Below are positions 24,002-33,900 of a stretch of DNA of 38,788 bases, piece after piece. Origin of the DNA: Granulicella sp. Its GTDB lineage: Bacteria > Acidobacteriota > Terriglobia > Terriglobales > Acidobacteriaceae. The notes below the pieces were generated by a model that did not search any database, was not told the origin of the DNA, and worked only from the letters and a program-made list of their open reading frames with translations. Positions within the stretch are counted from its first letter, which is position 1. Each line of letters begins with the position of its first letter. The stretch spans positions 1 to 38,788 of the forward strand of contig PKWK01000009.1 in assembly GCA_003133205.1 (NCBI GenBank). The letters are read 5' to 3'. The translations under genes and the position numbers were made by a program.

Positions 24002-27000
24002 ATGAGAAAACGCAATTCATCGTCTGGTGGAGCCGCCATGCATCTCGGCTCCGAATATCAAGTGCGCGTCTCGGCTTGGCTGGCGGTGGAGATGCTTGCC
24101 GAAGGGCAAGGCCGACCCTTCTCACCAGGCGGCCGTATCTCCTTGCTTCGTGGAGAAACGCAAGAGTCGATGGATGACCTTTTGGTTGGTACGGTTTCCG
24201 AGCGATTTGGGTTTATTCAAGCGAAGCGAAAACTGTCGTTCTCAGACCGGCCGAATACCGAATTTACATCGGTCATCGATCAGGCTGTGCGTCAGGTCGC
24301 GGCATCAGCCACCGGGAATGGTTCGCGTCCCTGGGGTAGACCCCTCACGCCCTCGACGGATCGTCTTTTGCTCATTACGAGTTCCTTATCGGGCAGTAAC
24401 ATAAACGTCCTGCTCCGGGATGTCCTGAGCCGTGCTGCGAACCTTGCTCCTGGCCAACCGCTCAGCGACGCGGCCGTGACTCAGGCGGAGGAGAAGATCC
24501 TCAAAAGTGCGCAGGCGGTCGTGAGAACTTGTTGGGAATCAGCGACAGGTCGTGCGCCGATGGAGGCCGAGGTTCTCTCTGTTCTCTCCCTTTTGTCGGT
24601 TGAAGTCTTGGACGTTGAAGTTGGAGGGCTTGGAGAGCGAGAAGCTGTGCGTACTCTTTCTTCTGTCGTCATCGAGGACCCCAATCAGGAGGGGGCAGCG
24701 TGGGCATCTGTCTTAAAAGCCTGCAGAAAGATGGTGACGGAGCGTTCGGGATTGGACCTCGCTTCGTTGCGCCGACAACTTCTTGATGACGGGATTGCGC
24801 TGCGGTCGGTGGCTTCGTACCGGCAGGACATTGAGCGGCTTCAATTACACACTGCGGGTACCCTGCGTTCCTTGAAGGATCTTTCTCAAATCGTTGTCGA
24901 CGGGAAGCCCGTTCACATCGATCGCGCAGCGGTGAATGAATTGGGTACCGCTGCAGATCATGAGTCCTATCTGGTGACAGGCCACCCAGGAGCCGGCAAA
25001 TCGGGCGCGCTTCACGATCTCACCGAAGTTCTACGGAACAAGGGGGACGTCGTTTGTCTTGCCGCAGACCGGCTGGATATTTCTAGCCTTCCCGCACTTC
25101 GAACGGAACTAGGACTTGACCATAACTTGGCGGACGTCTTCGCGAATTGGTTGGGGTCCCGTCCAGGCTACCTGCTGATCGACGCTTTAGACGCCGCCAG
25201 AGGCACCCGCGCCGCGGATGCGCTGCTTGCATTAATGCGGGAGGTCGTGCAATCCAAGTCCCGCTGGCGAGTGATTGCATGTATCCGCAAATTTGACCTG
25301 CGTTACAGCCGTGATCTTCAGGAGCTCTTCCCCCGCACAATGGGACATCCCGTGGACAACCGATTCGTGGATGCGGATTTCCCATTCGTGCGGCACGTCA
25401 ATGTTCCGCTCCTCTCTGACGAGGAGCTCGGCCAACTCAAAACCAGCGCACCTGCTCTTCACAATCTCTATGAGGGATCGTCGACCGCCTTACGTCAGCT
25501 GCTGCATGTCCCTTTCAACCTTCGACTTGCCGCGACGTTGCTGCAAACCGGCATGCGCACGGAAGAGTTTGCCCCAATCCAAACTCAGATCGATCTGCTC
25601 GACCGCTACTGGGAACGACGAGTCATAGGTTCGAGCGGAGGCGACGACCGCGAATCTGTGTTGCGGCAGGTACTTTTGACGATGGTATCGAAAAGAAGGC
25701 TGCAAGTTGATCGTGTAGCAGCCACCGGTCCCGGATTAGCTAGCGCGCTAGATCAGCTCTTGAGCAGTCACGTGCTCACGGAGTGGCAGCCATCGCCTTC
25801 GGCCGCGCCTGACCGACGTTCGCTCGCCTTTGAGCACAACTTCCTATTCGATTTTGCGCTGGCGCGGCTTCACCTGCCAAGAGCGAGCAGTGATCTCATC
25901 CGGATGCTCGAGAGCGATCCGGACTCGGTGATTGTGCTTCGGCCGAGCATAGCGCTTCGCCTCCAGGAGTTATGGGCCTCAAATCGCCAACTGTTCTGGG
26001 AGCTAGCCTTATCATTCGTAAAGTCATCGAAGATTTCGTTGATCGCACAGATGACTCCCATGATTACGGTTGCCGAAAACACCCGCACCATCGATGATTT
26101 GAAGCCCCTGATCGATGCATTGGAAGTGCCCTCTCCCCAAGACGCCAAAGCCGCAGGGAAAGCCTTGCGCCACTTGATTGGCGTGCTGAAATCGGGACGG
26201 ATGGAAAACAAACCATACGCGGGACCGGAAGCGGGTCCTTGGTGCGAGTTACTGGAGCGGATCACCCGGGTTGCGAAGCCGGAGCTTTCAGGCGTCTGTC
26301 AGGCGTTGATCGAAGACATCCTGATATCCAAGAACGAGTTGGACGCAAACCAGCTTTCCTTGGTCGGATTATCCTCGCGGCGGATTCTGGATATGGCGTG
26401 GCAGGCGCCGCACCGCAATGGACAGATGATCATTCATGCTCTTCGCACTGTATGCGCCACTCTTAGCAGCGATAAGGCAGAATCAGCGATGCGAGTTCGA
26501 CGCGCATTAGAGCCAGAACGAGTGCGTGAATTTGGGTATGAAGAGCTGCACTGGTTGGCCCACGAGGTGAAAGATCTTATTTCCTTAGATCCCGAATTGG
26601 TTGCCGACATATTTATTGCGACCTTCGATTGGACTGAAACTGACGAAAGCGCAACGCCAATAACGGGTAGCCAGATCATCCCGATGACCTCCAACAAACG
26701 ACAGGACCACAGCACGACGCGGTGGCACCTGACCCAGCACTACCCGATGTTGGTGAAGAGATCACCGGCTGCTGCAACGCGAGCGATGATCGCTATCGTG
26801 AGTGCTTATCGACGTGACAAAGACATCGCGAACGATGAACTTGCGAAGGAAATTCGCGACGATCTTCTAAAGGATTCGATAGGCGAGGCAGTCGAAGCTC
26901 TGCTCGACGAAGAACCCAGTCCCGATCTAAAACTTCAGACGTTCCGTGTCGACGGCGTTGAGATGAGCCTGAAGCAGGATCGCTCGTCGGCCTGGGAGAA

Positions 27001-29035
27001 TAGCCACGACGAGCCCGTCCAGATTCTTCATTCCTTCTTTCAGCAGCTCGACATTTGGGCAGGTCAGGAAGAGACCCATGAGCTCGCTCTACTAACCATT
27101 CGGCGAGTTATGCGATTGAATCAGCAGGCCATGGTGTGGCGACAATTGCTCGCGCTCCTTGCAAAACATCCGCATCTGGCGAAGCAGCTGAGGGGCCTAG
27201 CTGACGCGAAGCCTCTCATGCTTGCTGCCGAATTGAAAGATGAGTTTGGTCGGTTTCTTGGGACCCTATATCCTTTTTTGTCCATTGAGGAACGCGGCTT
27301 ACTCGAAGATCGCATCCTTGCCATAAGCGAACAGGGGGAGGGTTACGAGCGGGAGATATGGCAGAGTCGCAGTGACGAGTTGCTGACTGCGCTGGGCGAA
27401 ATTGAACTTGTTAGAGAGGCTGCGCGAAGCCGAATGGCGTCGCTCAAAGCGAGGATCTCGGCCAATGCCCTGACCATTCCGGCCTCCTCCGGCTTCTTCC
27501 AATTGAGCCCCGACGAGGTCGAGAGAATGTATCACCGGGGAGAATCTCCTGAGGAGCGAAGCGCTCGGGACCACGTCCGGCCGATCATCGAGCCTATCGA
27601 ACAATTTGGCTCAAGGCATATCAATGGGGTGCCAACTTTTGAAGAGGCTGAGACAACGCTGCGCCAGATGGAAGAGCTGGTCGTGCAGCTTGAGAGGACC
27701 GACGAGTCTAAGCTCCCGGAGAAGCTCAGAGATTCCATCGTTGCGAGCCTTGCCGGCGCTTGCGCCCATATTGCTAGAATCCCCACTCTCGATTGCGGAA
27801 CCGATCTCGGGAAGGTGGTGAAAAAGGTGCTGCTTCTTGCCGCCTCCAATCGTTACCCCGAACCTCGGCCCGACGAACTCAAGCAGTTCGACAAAGGCCC
27901 TGGGGGTGGGTGGCCGATTGCAAGAGTGGTTGCGACAGAGGGGCTGTTGGCGCTTGCCGCCGGATCGGGCTGCACAGATACTGCCATCATCCAGACCCTC
28001 GATGTTTTGGTCAAAGATCCATCTGCTACCGTTCGCTATCCGATTGCCCATTACACGACTTGGATTCGACAGACCCATCCCGGTCGGATGTGGGAATGGA
28101 TCGAAGCGCTCGCTAAAGACGAGAGCATCACGGTTCGCGAGGCTTGTGTGCAAACGCTCGAAAAGCTGGCGCACGTCGACGCTCCGCGTTCGCTCACTCT
28201 CATGGGTCAGATACTCGAGAACATTCCGAGGGACCGAGAAGGATCGGACAGACTGACTAGGACCACGGTTCAGGCATTGACGGGCTGGTATGTGTGGAGA
28301 AACGAGACTGCCGCAAAGGCAATCATCGAGCAGATCGCAGCGAATGTTCTGGAGCGCGCAAGTCATGCCGGCAACATGCTGTTTGTCCTCCGGGAACCGC
28401 TTACCCATGGATTGATGGAGGGCTCTGGGGAGCCCGCCGCGATTCGCCATAGGGCGATTGAGATTCTCAAGAGCCTGAGCACGCAATCGTGCAGGATGAT
28501 TCGGTCAGCGTTCGAGAAGAGACATCAAGATCAACAATCCTCTCCTCAAGAGGAGTCGGCAGTTCAATCGCTTTTGAAGCTGACCCATGTAATCGCGAGC
28601 GAGGTGTATTTTGCCTCGGGGGCTCTTCAGACCGACCGTGTCTCTTTGCCTGCCATTATCACCCGACCCGAACAGACGAGGTTTTATTGGGAGGCGGAGA
28701 GCGTCTTCGACGATCTGTCAGGGATCGGGGCTCCGTCTCTGGCCCATCACCTCATGGAGACGCTCGAGATGTATATCGATACTGACCCGCGAGGAGTATT
28801 CCTTCGTATGGCCGCAACCATACGTGCTGGAAAGCGGTGGGACTATCAGTATGAACAGTTAGCGCAGGATGTGGTGGTCAGGGTGGTACGTAGGTACCTC
28901 GCGGACAAGCGGGCTCTTCTGCAGGACGACGAGGAGTGTCAACGAGCTCTGCGGGAGATACTCGAGACCTTCATCGAAGCGGGATGGCCAGCTGCACAGC
29001 AGCTCGCGTACAGGATTGATGAGATTCATCGCTAG
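24002..29035 (+). CDS. Avs-like STAND NTPase with N-terminal PD-(D/E)xK (Cap4/DUF4297-like) nuclease
   Basis: This 1677-aa protein has three parts. Residues 1-190 resemble the Cap4/DUF4297 nuclease group: GSEYQVRVSAWLAVEML (Glu18), then ESMDDLLVG (Asp58/Asp59) and FIQAKRKLSF with the Gln73-Ala-Lys75 catalytic pattern. A P-loop NTPase follows, with Walker A GHPGAGKS (about 327-334) and Walker B LLIDALDAARG (about 392-402), in the STAND style. From about 550 on there is a long, mostly helical region with no clear motif but a HEAT/ARM-like look near the end. This is the architecture of Avs proteins, which detect conserved phage proteins such as terminase or portal through their C-terminal repeats, oligomerise and cut DNA. 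Which phage protein this one would sense cannot be told. It is monocistronic. The ATG is the first start in the frame and has no strong ribosome binding site. I see no frameshift over its whole length. Confidence 0.75.
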   Translation: MRKRNSSSGGAAMHLGSEYQVRVSAWLAVEMLAEGQGRPFSPGGRISLLRGETQESMDDLLVGTVSERFGFIQAKRKLSFSDRPNTEFTSVIDQAVRQVAASATGNGSRPWGRPLTPSTDRLLLITSSLSGSNINVLLRDVLSRAANLAPGQPLSDAAVTQAEEKILKSAQAVVRTCWESATGRAPMEAEVLSVLSLLSVEVLDVEVGGLGEREAVRTLSSVVIEDPNQEGAAWASVLKACRKMVTERSGLDLASLRRQLLDDGIALRSVASYRQDIERLQLHTAGTLRSLKDLSQIVVDGKPVHIDRAAVNELGTAADHESYLVTGHPGAGKSGALHDLTEVLRNKGDVVCLAADRLDISSLPALRTELGLDHNLADVFANWLGSRPGYLLIDALDAARGTRAADALLALMREVVQSKSRWRVIACIRKFDLRYSRDLQELFPRTMGHPVDNRFVDADFPFVRHVNVPLLSDEELGQLKTSAPALHNLYEGSSTALRQLLHVPFNLRLAATLLQTGMRTEEFAPIQTQIDLLDRYWERRVIGSSGGDDRESVLRQVLLTMVSKRRLQVDRVAATGPGLASALDQLLSSHVLTEWQPSPSAAPDRRSLAFEHNFLFDFALARLHLPRASSDLIRMLESDPDSVIVLRPSIALRLQELWASNRQLFWELALSFVKSSKISLIAQMTPMITVAENTRTIDDLKPLIDALEVPSPQDAKAAGKALRHLIGVLKSGRMENKPYAGPEAGPWCELLERITRVAKPELSGVCQALIEDILISKNELDANQLSLVGLSSRRILDMAWQAPHRNGQMIIHALRTVCATLSSDKAESAMRVRRALEPERVREFGYEELHWLAHEVKDLISLDPELVADIFIATFDWTETDESATPITGSQIIPMTSNKRQDHSTTRWHLTQHYPMLVKRSPAAATRAMIAIVSAYRRDKDIANDELAKEIRDDLLKDSIGEAVEALLDEEPSPDLKLQTFRVDGVEMSLKQDRSSAWENSHDEPVQILHSFFQQLDIWAGQEETHELALLTIRRVMRLNQQAMVWRQLLALLAKHPHLAKQLRGLADAKPLMLAAELKDEFGRFLGTLYPFLSIEERGLLEDRILAISEQGEGYEREIWQSRSDELLTALGEIELVREAARSRMASLKARISANALTIPASSGFFQLSPDEVERMYHRGESPEERSARDHVRPIIEPIEQFGSRHINGVPTFEEAETTLRQMEELVVQLERTDESKLPEKLRDSIVASLAGACAHIARIPTLDCGTDLGKVVKKVLLLAASNRYPEPRPDELKQFDKGPGGGWPIARVVATEGLLALAAGSGCTDTAIIQTLDVLVKDPSATVRYPIAHYTTWIRQTHPGRMWEWIEALAKDESITVREACVQTLEKLAHVDAPRSLTLMGQILENIPRDREGSDRLTRTTVQALTGWYVWRNETAAKAIIEQIAANVLERASHAGNMLFVLREPLTHGLMEGSGEPAAIRHRAIEILKSLSTQSCRMIRSAFEKRHQDQQSSPQEESAVQSLLKLTHVIASEVYFASGALQTDRVSLPAIITRPEQTRFYWEAESVFDDLSGIGAPSLAHHLMETLEMYIDTDPRGVFLRMAATIRAGKRWDYQYEQLAQDVVVRVVRRYLADKRALLQDDEECQRALREILETFIEAGWPAAQQLAYRIDEIHR

Positions 29036-29158
29036 AGACTGGTACCGGGATTTCGCGATGAATTGTCGATTGGTGGGCGCCACCGATACTCATCGAAAAG
29101 AGGGTGGTTAGCTTGGTCCTAAGGCATCAAGCAAGCGAAGCTGCTTGACGGAAACCCA

Positions 29159-29620
29159 CTAGACTTGCTTCTTTTCGATCCTGAGTACCGAGCCCCTGTT
29201 ATATCCAAACCTGTCCGACCACACAATATCGCTGACCCGTTTGAAGAAGCCCAACGAATCAAAGATTGCATGATCATCTTCGTATATGAGGACCACGTGC
29301 CCTTTGGTCGGATCGTTCTTCTGAAACATCGCGACAAGACGCCGGGAATCGCGAAATCTGCCGAATCCATCAGGGCGGCGATATCTACCGTTTGAAATTG
29401 ACAACTCGATTCTGACTCGAACCCCTCAGGTCATCTCTGGCGAACACGCCGTCCACGAACTCCTCAAAGGAGATCAACGGACCTGCGGTTTGCCCCGTTC
29501 GAGCCGTCCGAAGTAAGTGGGCTCCTACTATTCGTAATTGAATACAGCGATCCGGTAGACGGGTTTCATTAGCTTCAGATACTGTATTCGGGATTACCGA
29601 ACGTCCAAGCTACGGTGGCG
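29159..29620 (-). pseudogene. Decayed gene, readable only across several frames
   Basis: Three minus-strand frames each carry a protein-like piece, in order. Frame one reads LRIVGAHLLRTARTGQ, then AGPLISFEEFVDGVFARDD, and stops after NRVVNFKR. A second frame reads QTVDIAALMDSADFA. A third reads RFRDSRRLVAMFQKNDPTKG, then HVVLIYEDDHAIFDSLGFFK and ends in GSVLRIEKKQV before a stop at 29159. Joined, they would make one protein of about 150 residues, broken by two frameshifts and lacking a start. A TTG-initiated 81-aa ORF (29159-29404) is an alternative reading. I do not recognise the family. It lies between two defence genes, which are common neighbours of decayed genes. Confidence 0.35.
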
Positions 29621-29684
29621 ATGGTTCATCGCAAGGAGAAGCTGCCGAGGATTCTTCTATGAAGAACTCGCTGCTGGATGCCTC

Positions 29685-30644
29685 TTAGCATTTCCATCGC
29701 GCGACGACCGCTGCGTCATCGCGGAAGAAGTCACCAAAACTATTGTCCAGCAAAGCCTCTCGAACGGTCTGCCGCAGCACCTCCTCCAATTTGTCATAGA
29801 GCGGATTGTGTTCGCTCATGGGCAATATCTTCCCTAGCCCTTGCAGAAAGCTCTCTGCATGGACCAGCTTGGAGCGCAGCTTATATGCCTTATCCAACTC
29901 GTCTATTGTCAGAATGATGTTGAAGTGCGCTGCAAGCTGATGGACCCGTTTCTTAAACTGGATCGTAACCCCGCTCCCGATATTGATGAGTGCTTCCAGT
30001 CCCGCAACTACAAACATCCAGCGCACATCCAAATACGACGAGCGCATGGCGTATTCGTGATTCCAGAATGCGCGGTGAATACGCGTGTGCATGAGTTTGT
30101 CTTTGGCGCTCCAAGGAATCAACTTCCGCAGTGTTTCGCCGTCCTCAACCGTGAGCCAGTCGCGTTGATTGCTGCTGAGCAAGACATCGGGGCTTGCGCC
30201 TCGGTACTGAATCGCGTAGACGGCAGAGTCTTCCAGCGCATAGTGCATGATCTGGGCACAGTACCGGTCGCCGATGCTCGTCGGGTGAACAAGACGCGAG
30301 AGGGAGACGACAGCATGTAACACATCGAGGCCGTCAAAGCGCGTTTGCTGACGCTCGGGAACACGCATCACGAAAGCATAAAGATGACGATCATGACCAA
30401 AGCTGTCAATCTTGTGATGACGCGGCTCACAAGCGGTCTGCACATGCTTGGCAGTTTCTTCGTCCAGCCTTTCGATCCAAATGGCGTCGCTGAGTTCAAA
30501 GCGATCACCGTCCCTAACGATGAGCGGTGAACCACTCATTTCCTGAAGCTGGGAGGGGCCAAGACCGATATGCAACATGACATAGCAGCCTCGTGGCAAC
30601 ACAACGAATTCCGAGGACGCGGGTAAAGCTTCTGTTGTGGCCAT
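29685..30644 (-). CDS. ApeA-like HEPN-domain protein, candidate RNase
   Basis: This 319-aa cytoplasmic protein has a C-terminal HEPN domain of the ApeA type. The signature is WMFVVAGLEALINI, then FKKRVHQLA and YKLRSKLVHAESF, with the catalytic R-x4-H (Arg257, His262 counted from the chosen start). HEPN proteins with this motif are usually metal-independent RNases; ApeA itself is an anti-phage protein that acts by abortive infection. The N-terminal half (1-180) is unassigned and could be a sensor. I chose the ATG at 30644 because GGAGG lies seven bases upstream; the ATG two codons earlier is only one base from it. No partner gene or antitoxin is adjacent: the gene stands between a decayed gene and a giant surface protein gene. 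The domain call is good, the role is inferred. Confidence 0.7.
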   Translation of the reverse strand: MATTEALPASSEFVVLPRGCYVMLHIGLGPSQLQEMSGSPLIVRDGDRFELSDAIWIERLDEETAKHVQTACEPRHHKIDSFGHDRHLYAFVMRVPERQQTRFDGLDVLHAVVSLSRLVHPTSIGDRYCAQIMHYALEDSAVYAIQYRGASPDVLLSSNQRDWLTVEDGETLRKLIPWSAKDKLMHTRIHRAFWNHEYAMRSSYLDVRWMFVVAGLEALINIGSGVTIQFKKRVHQLAAHFNIILTIDELDKAYKLRSKLVHAESFLQGLGKILPMSEHNPLYDKLEEVLRQTVREALLDNSFGDFFRDDAAVVARWKC

Positions 30645-30975
30645 GTGCATACCTCCGTTCTTCTGATTGGCGCTTACTGGCTCTCAAATAGCCTCACTTG
30701 TTTGCTTGATATGCAGTCGCCAGTGTAGCGGGAAAGATCGCAGTATAAGCAGCCTCATCCCGGCCAATGCAGCGGTCGAGTTACCGGGGCCAGGTTGAAT
30801 CTGCGACGCTGACTCAGCTACCGCCCAGCCATCGGCTAACACTTCCCGTTCTCGATTGACGGGAATAGCCCAACGCGCTCATCGACTTAGGGTTGAGCAG
30901 CGTTCCGAGGATTGGTCCCCGAAAACGCCCCAGGCAACGGCAATCCACACGAAGGATGGATTACCTACGCTGTCC
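30645..30975. other. Intergenic region upstream of the HEPN gene
   Basis: No gene is visible. On the minus strand TATACT is a possible -10 box for the HEPN gene, but no -35 lies at the right distance. I found no intrinsic terminator after the giant gene's stop at 30976. Confidence 0.35.
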
Positions 30976-33900
30976 TTATTTGTAGTTGACGTCACCTCCA
31001 TAAACTGCGGTCAGGGTGTGCGACCCACTGAGGAGTGATGCGGTCGAGAACCGTGCTTGGCCAGAAGCGTCAAGGGGTGGCGACGCGAGCCAATTCACGC
31101 CATCCGTGAGAACAACTATGCCAGTGGGTGTGGCTAACCCTGGGACGCCTGTGGCCGTAAACGTGAACGTCACCAAGTTGCCATAACTAGATGGGGCGAC
31201 TGAGGATGTTAGCGTGACCGTTGCCGAGGTCCGAATGATGACCTCGGGCAAGACAGCGGATACCGCCGGCAGATAATTGGAGTCCCCACCATAGCTCGCT
31301 GTGATGTTATGCGTGGCAGTCCCGAGCGCGTTCGTCGTGTAGGTGGCGACACCCCCCGATATAGTGCCCGTGCCGATAATTGTCCCGCCATCATAAAACG
31401 TCATCGATCCGGTTGCGGAGGCTGCGGTCTGGGCCGTGAATGTCACGGGCGATCCGTAGTTGGCTGGGTTCAGTGACGATGTCAGTACAACGGTTGGCGT
31501 CGCCTTGTTGACCGTGAGGGTCACCGTGGCACTTGCCGAACTGTAGTCGACCGTATCAGTTGGCGTGAACGTAACGGAGAACACGTGCGAACCTGCACTC
31601 AGAATCGTTCCTGCCGCAGGCGTGTAAATAAACGTTCCCGCTACCCCGCCGCTCGTTGCATTGAGCTGCGTGGAGCTGAGGGCCGTTTCATACGCGATTG
31701 GGGCGGGAGTGGCCCAAGTGAGAACCGTGGTCGCCTGAGTGATCGTAAGCGTCCCAATCGTCTGGCTGAGCGTGTAGTTGCCCAGCTTACTCCCTGGATC
31801 GGAGAGGGTCGCCACGATGGCGTTGGGTCCTGATGAGTAGATACCGACTGTCGTGGTTGTGGTGGCGGCGGAGGCGTATGTCGCGGTGATTCCGTCGCCG
31901 GGGACCATACCGGTGATCGAACCCGTGAACACTGGGTTTGCCGTGCCGTAGACCTTGGTGGATGGTGCCGGGGTTACCGTGAGGACCGCAGGGTTGACCG
32001 TCAAGGTGACTGAGGCGGTTGCCGTACTATAGTCGGCACCATCCGTTGGGGTAAAAGTTACGTTCAGGGGGTGCGCGCCAGCCGATAAAACGGCGCCAGT
32101 CGCAGGTGAATAAACGAAGGTGCCGGCCACCCCGCCCGACGACGCATTGAGTTGGGCGCCACTGAGGGCAGTCCCGTAGGTGATGGCGGCCGGGGTGGCC
32201 CATGTGAGGCTCGTGGTCACCTGTGTAATAGTCAGCGCGCCGAGATTTTGCGCGACGGTGTAGTTTCCGAGCTTGCTACCTGGGTCTATCAGCGTTGGAG
32301 CAATCGCGTTGACCCCAACCGAGTAGACCCCGACAGGCGTTGTGGCGTTTGCGCCCGATGCGTATGTGGCCGAGATTCCGTCCCCGGCGATCATGCCCGT
32401 GATCGTACCAGTGAAGACCGGGTTCGCTGCGGCGTACAACCTCGATGCCGGGTTCGGCGTGACTACGAGTGCAGCTTTGTTGACCTGCAGATTCACTGTG
32501 GCGATCTGGGAACCGTAATCTGCGGTATCAGTCGGCGTAAACATCACAGAAAGCGTCTGCGATCCAGCGGCGAGCACGGCGCCTGCGGCTGGAGAATAGA
32601 CAAACGTACCTGCGACTCCACCCGATGTTGCATTGAGCTGCGCCGCCGAGAGAGGCGTCCCATAGGTGATTGCTGCCGGGGTAGCCCAAGTTAGGGTGGT
32701 TGTTGCTTGGGTGATTGTGAGGGCCCCGACATTTTGGGTCAGGGTGTAGTTGCTCAGTTTGCTGCCCGGATCGGCGAGCGTAGCCGTGATCGCATTGACA
32801 CCGCTCGAGTACACGCCGACCGCCGTCGAGGTAGTTGCGGCCGATGCGTAGGTTGCGGTAATTGTGTCGCCTGCGACCAAGCCCGTGATGGAACCAGTGA
32901 AGGTCGGGTTCGCGGTCCCGTAGACCTTCGAAGCCGGGGTTGGGGTCACCGTGAGAGGTGCCTTGTTGACGGTTAGCGAAACGGTTGCCGTGGCAGCGCT
33001 GTAGTCGGCGCCGTCAGTCGGCGTGAACGTCACGGAGAGAGTCTGGACGCCTACGGGAAGGATAGTCCCCGTTGGAGGTGTGTAAACAAACGTTCCGGCG
33101 ACACCGCCGCTGGTCGCGTTGAGTTGCGCGGCCGAGAGCGCGGTGCCATAGGTGATGGCTGCGGGATTCGCCCACGTCAGAACAGTCGTGGCCTGGGTAA
33201 TCGTGAACGTCCCCAAGGTTTGGGTCAGAGTGTAGTTGGGAAGCTTGTTGGCCGGATCTGAAAGGCCGTCGGTGATCGCGTTCGGTCCAGAGATGTACAC
33301 GCCCACAGCCGTGCTAGTTGTAGCGGCTGTCGAGTAACTAGGCGTGATGACGTCGCCCGCCATCAATCCGGTGATCGTGCCAGAAAGGGCAGGATTAGCA
33401 GCCCCGTATAACCGGGTTGCAGGATTCGGAGTTACGGTGAGAGGGGCCTTATTGACTACCAACGTGACTGTCGCAGTCTGAGTTGCATAGTCGACGGTAT
33501 CCGTTGGGGTGAAAGTGACCGACAAAGTCTGAGACCCGGCAGCGAGGATCGTCCCCGCGGCTGGCATATAGGTAAAGGTGCCAGCCACGCCGCCAGACGT
33601 CGCGTTGAGCTGAGTTGCCGAGAGCGGCGTGCCGTAAGTGATTGCGGCAGGCGTCGCCCATGAGAGAACCGGGGTAGACGTTGTAATCGTCAGAACGCTG
33701 CTGCCACTGGCTGTGCTGTAGTTACTGTCGCCGCTGTATGTCGCGCCGATGGTATACGTACCTGCCGCCCAATTAGTGAAGCCAGTGAGAACGGCGTTCC
33801 CGCTTCCATCAACAGGTTCGGACCATGGACCAGGCTGTGAAGCCCCGCCAGTGAAGGAAACCGTCCCAGTGCCAGCCGACACGTGCGCCGTGCATGACGC

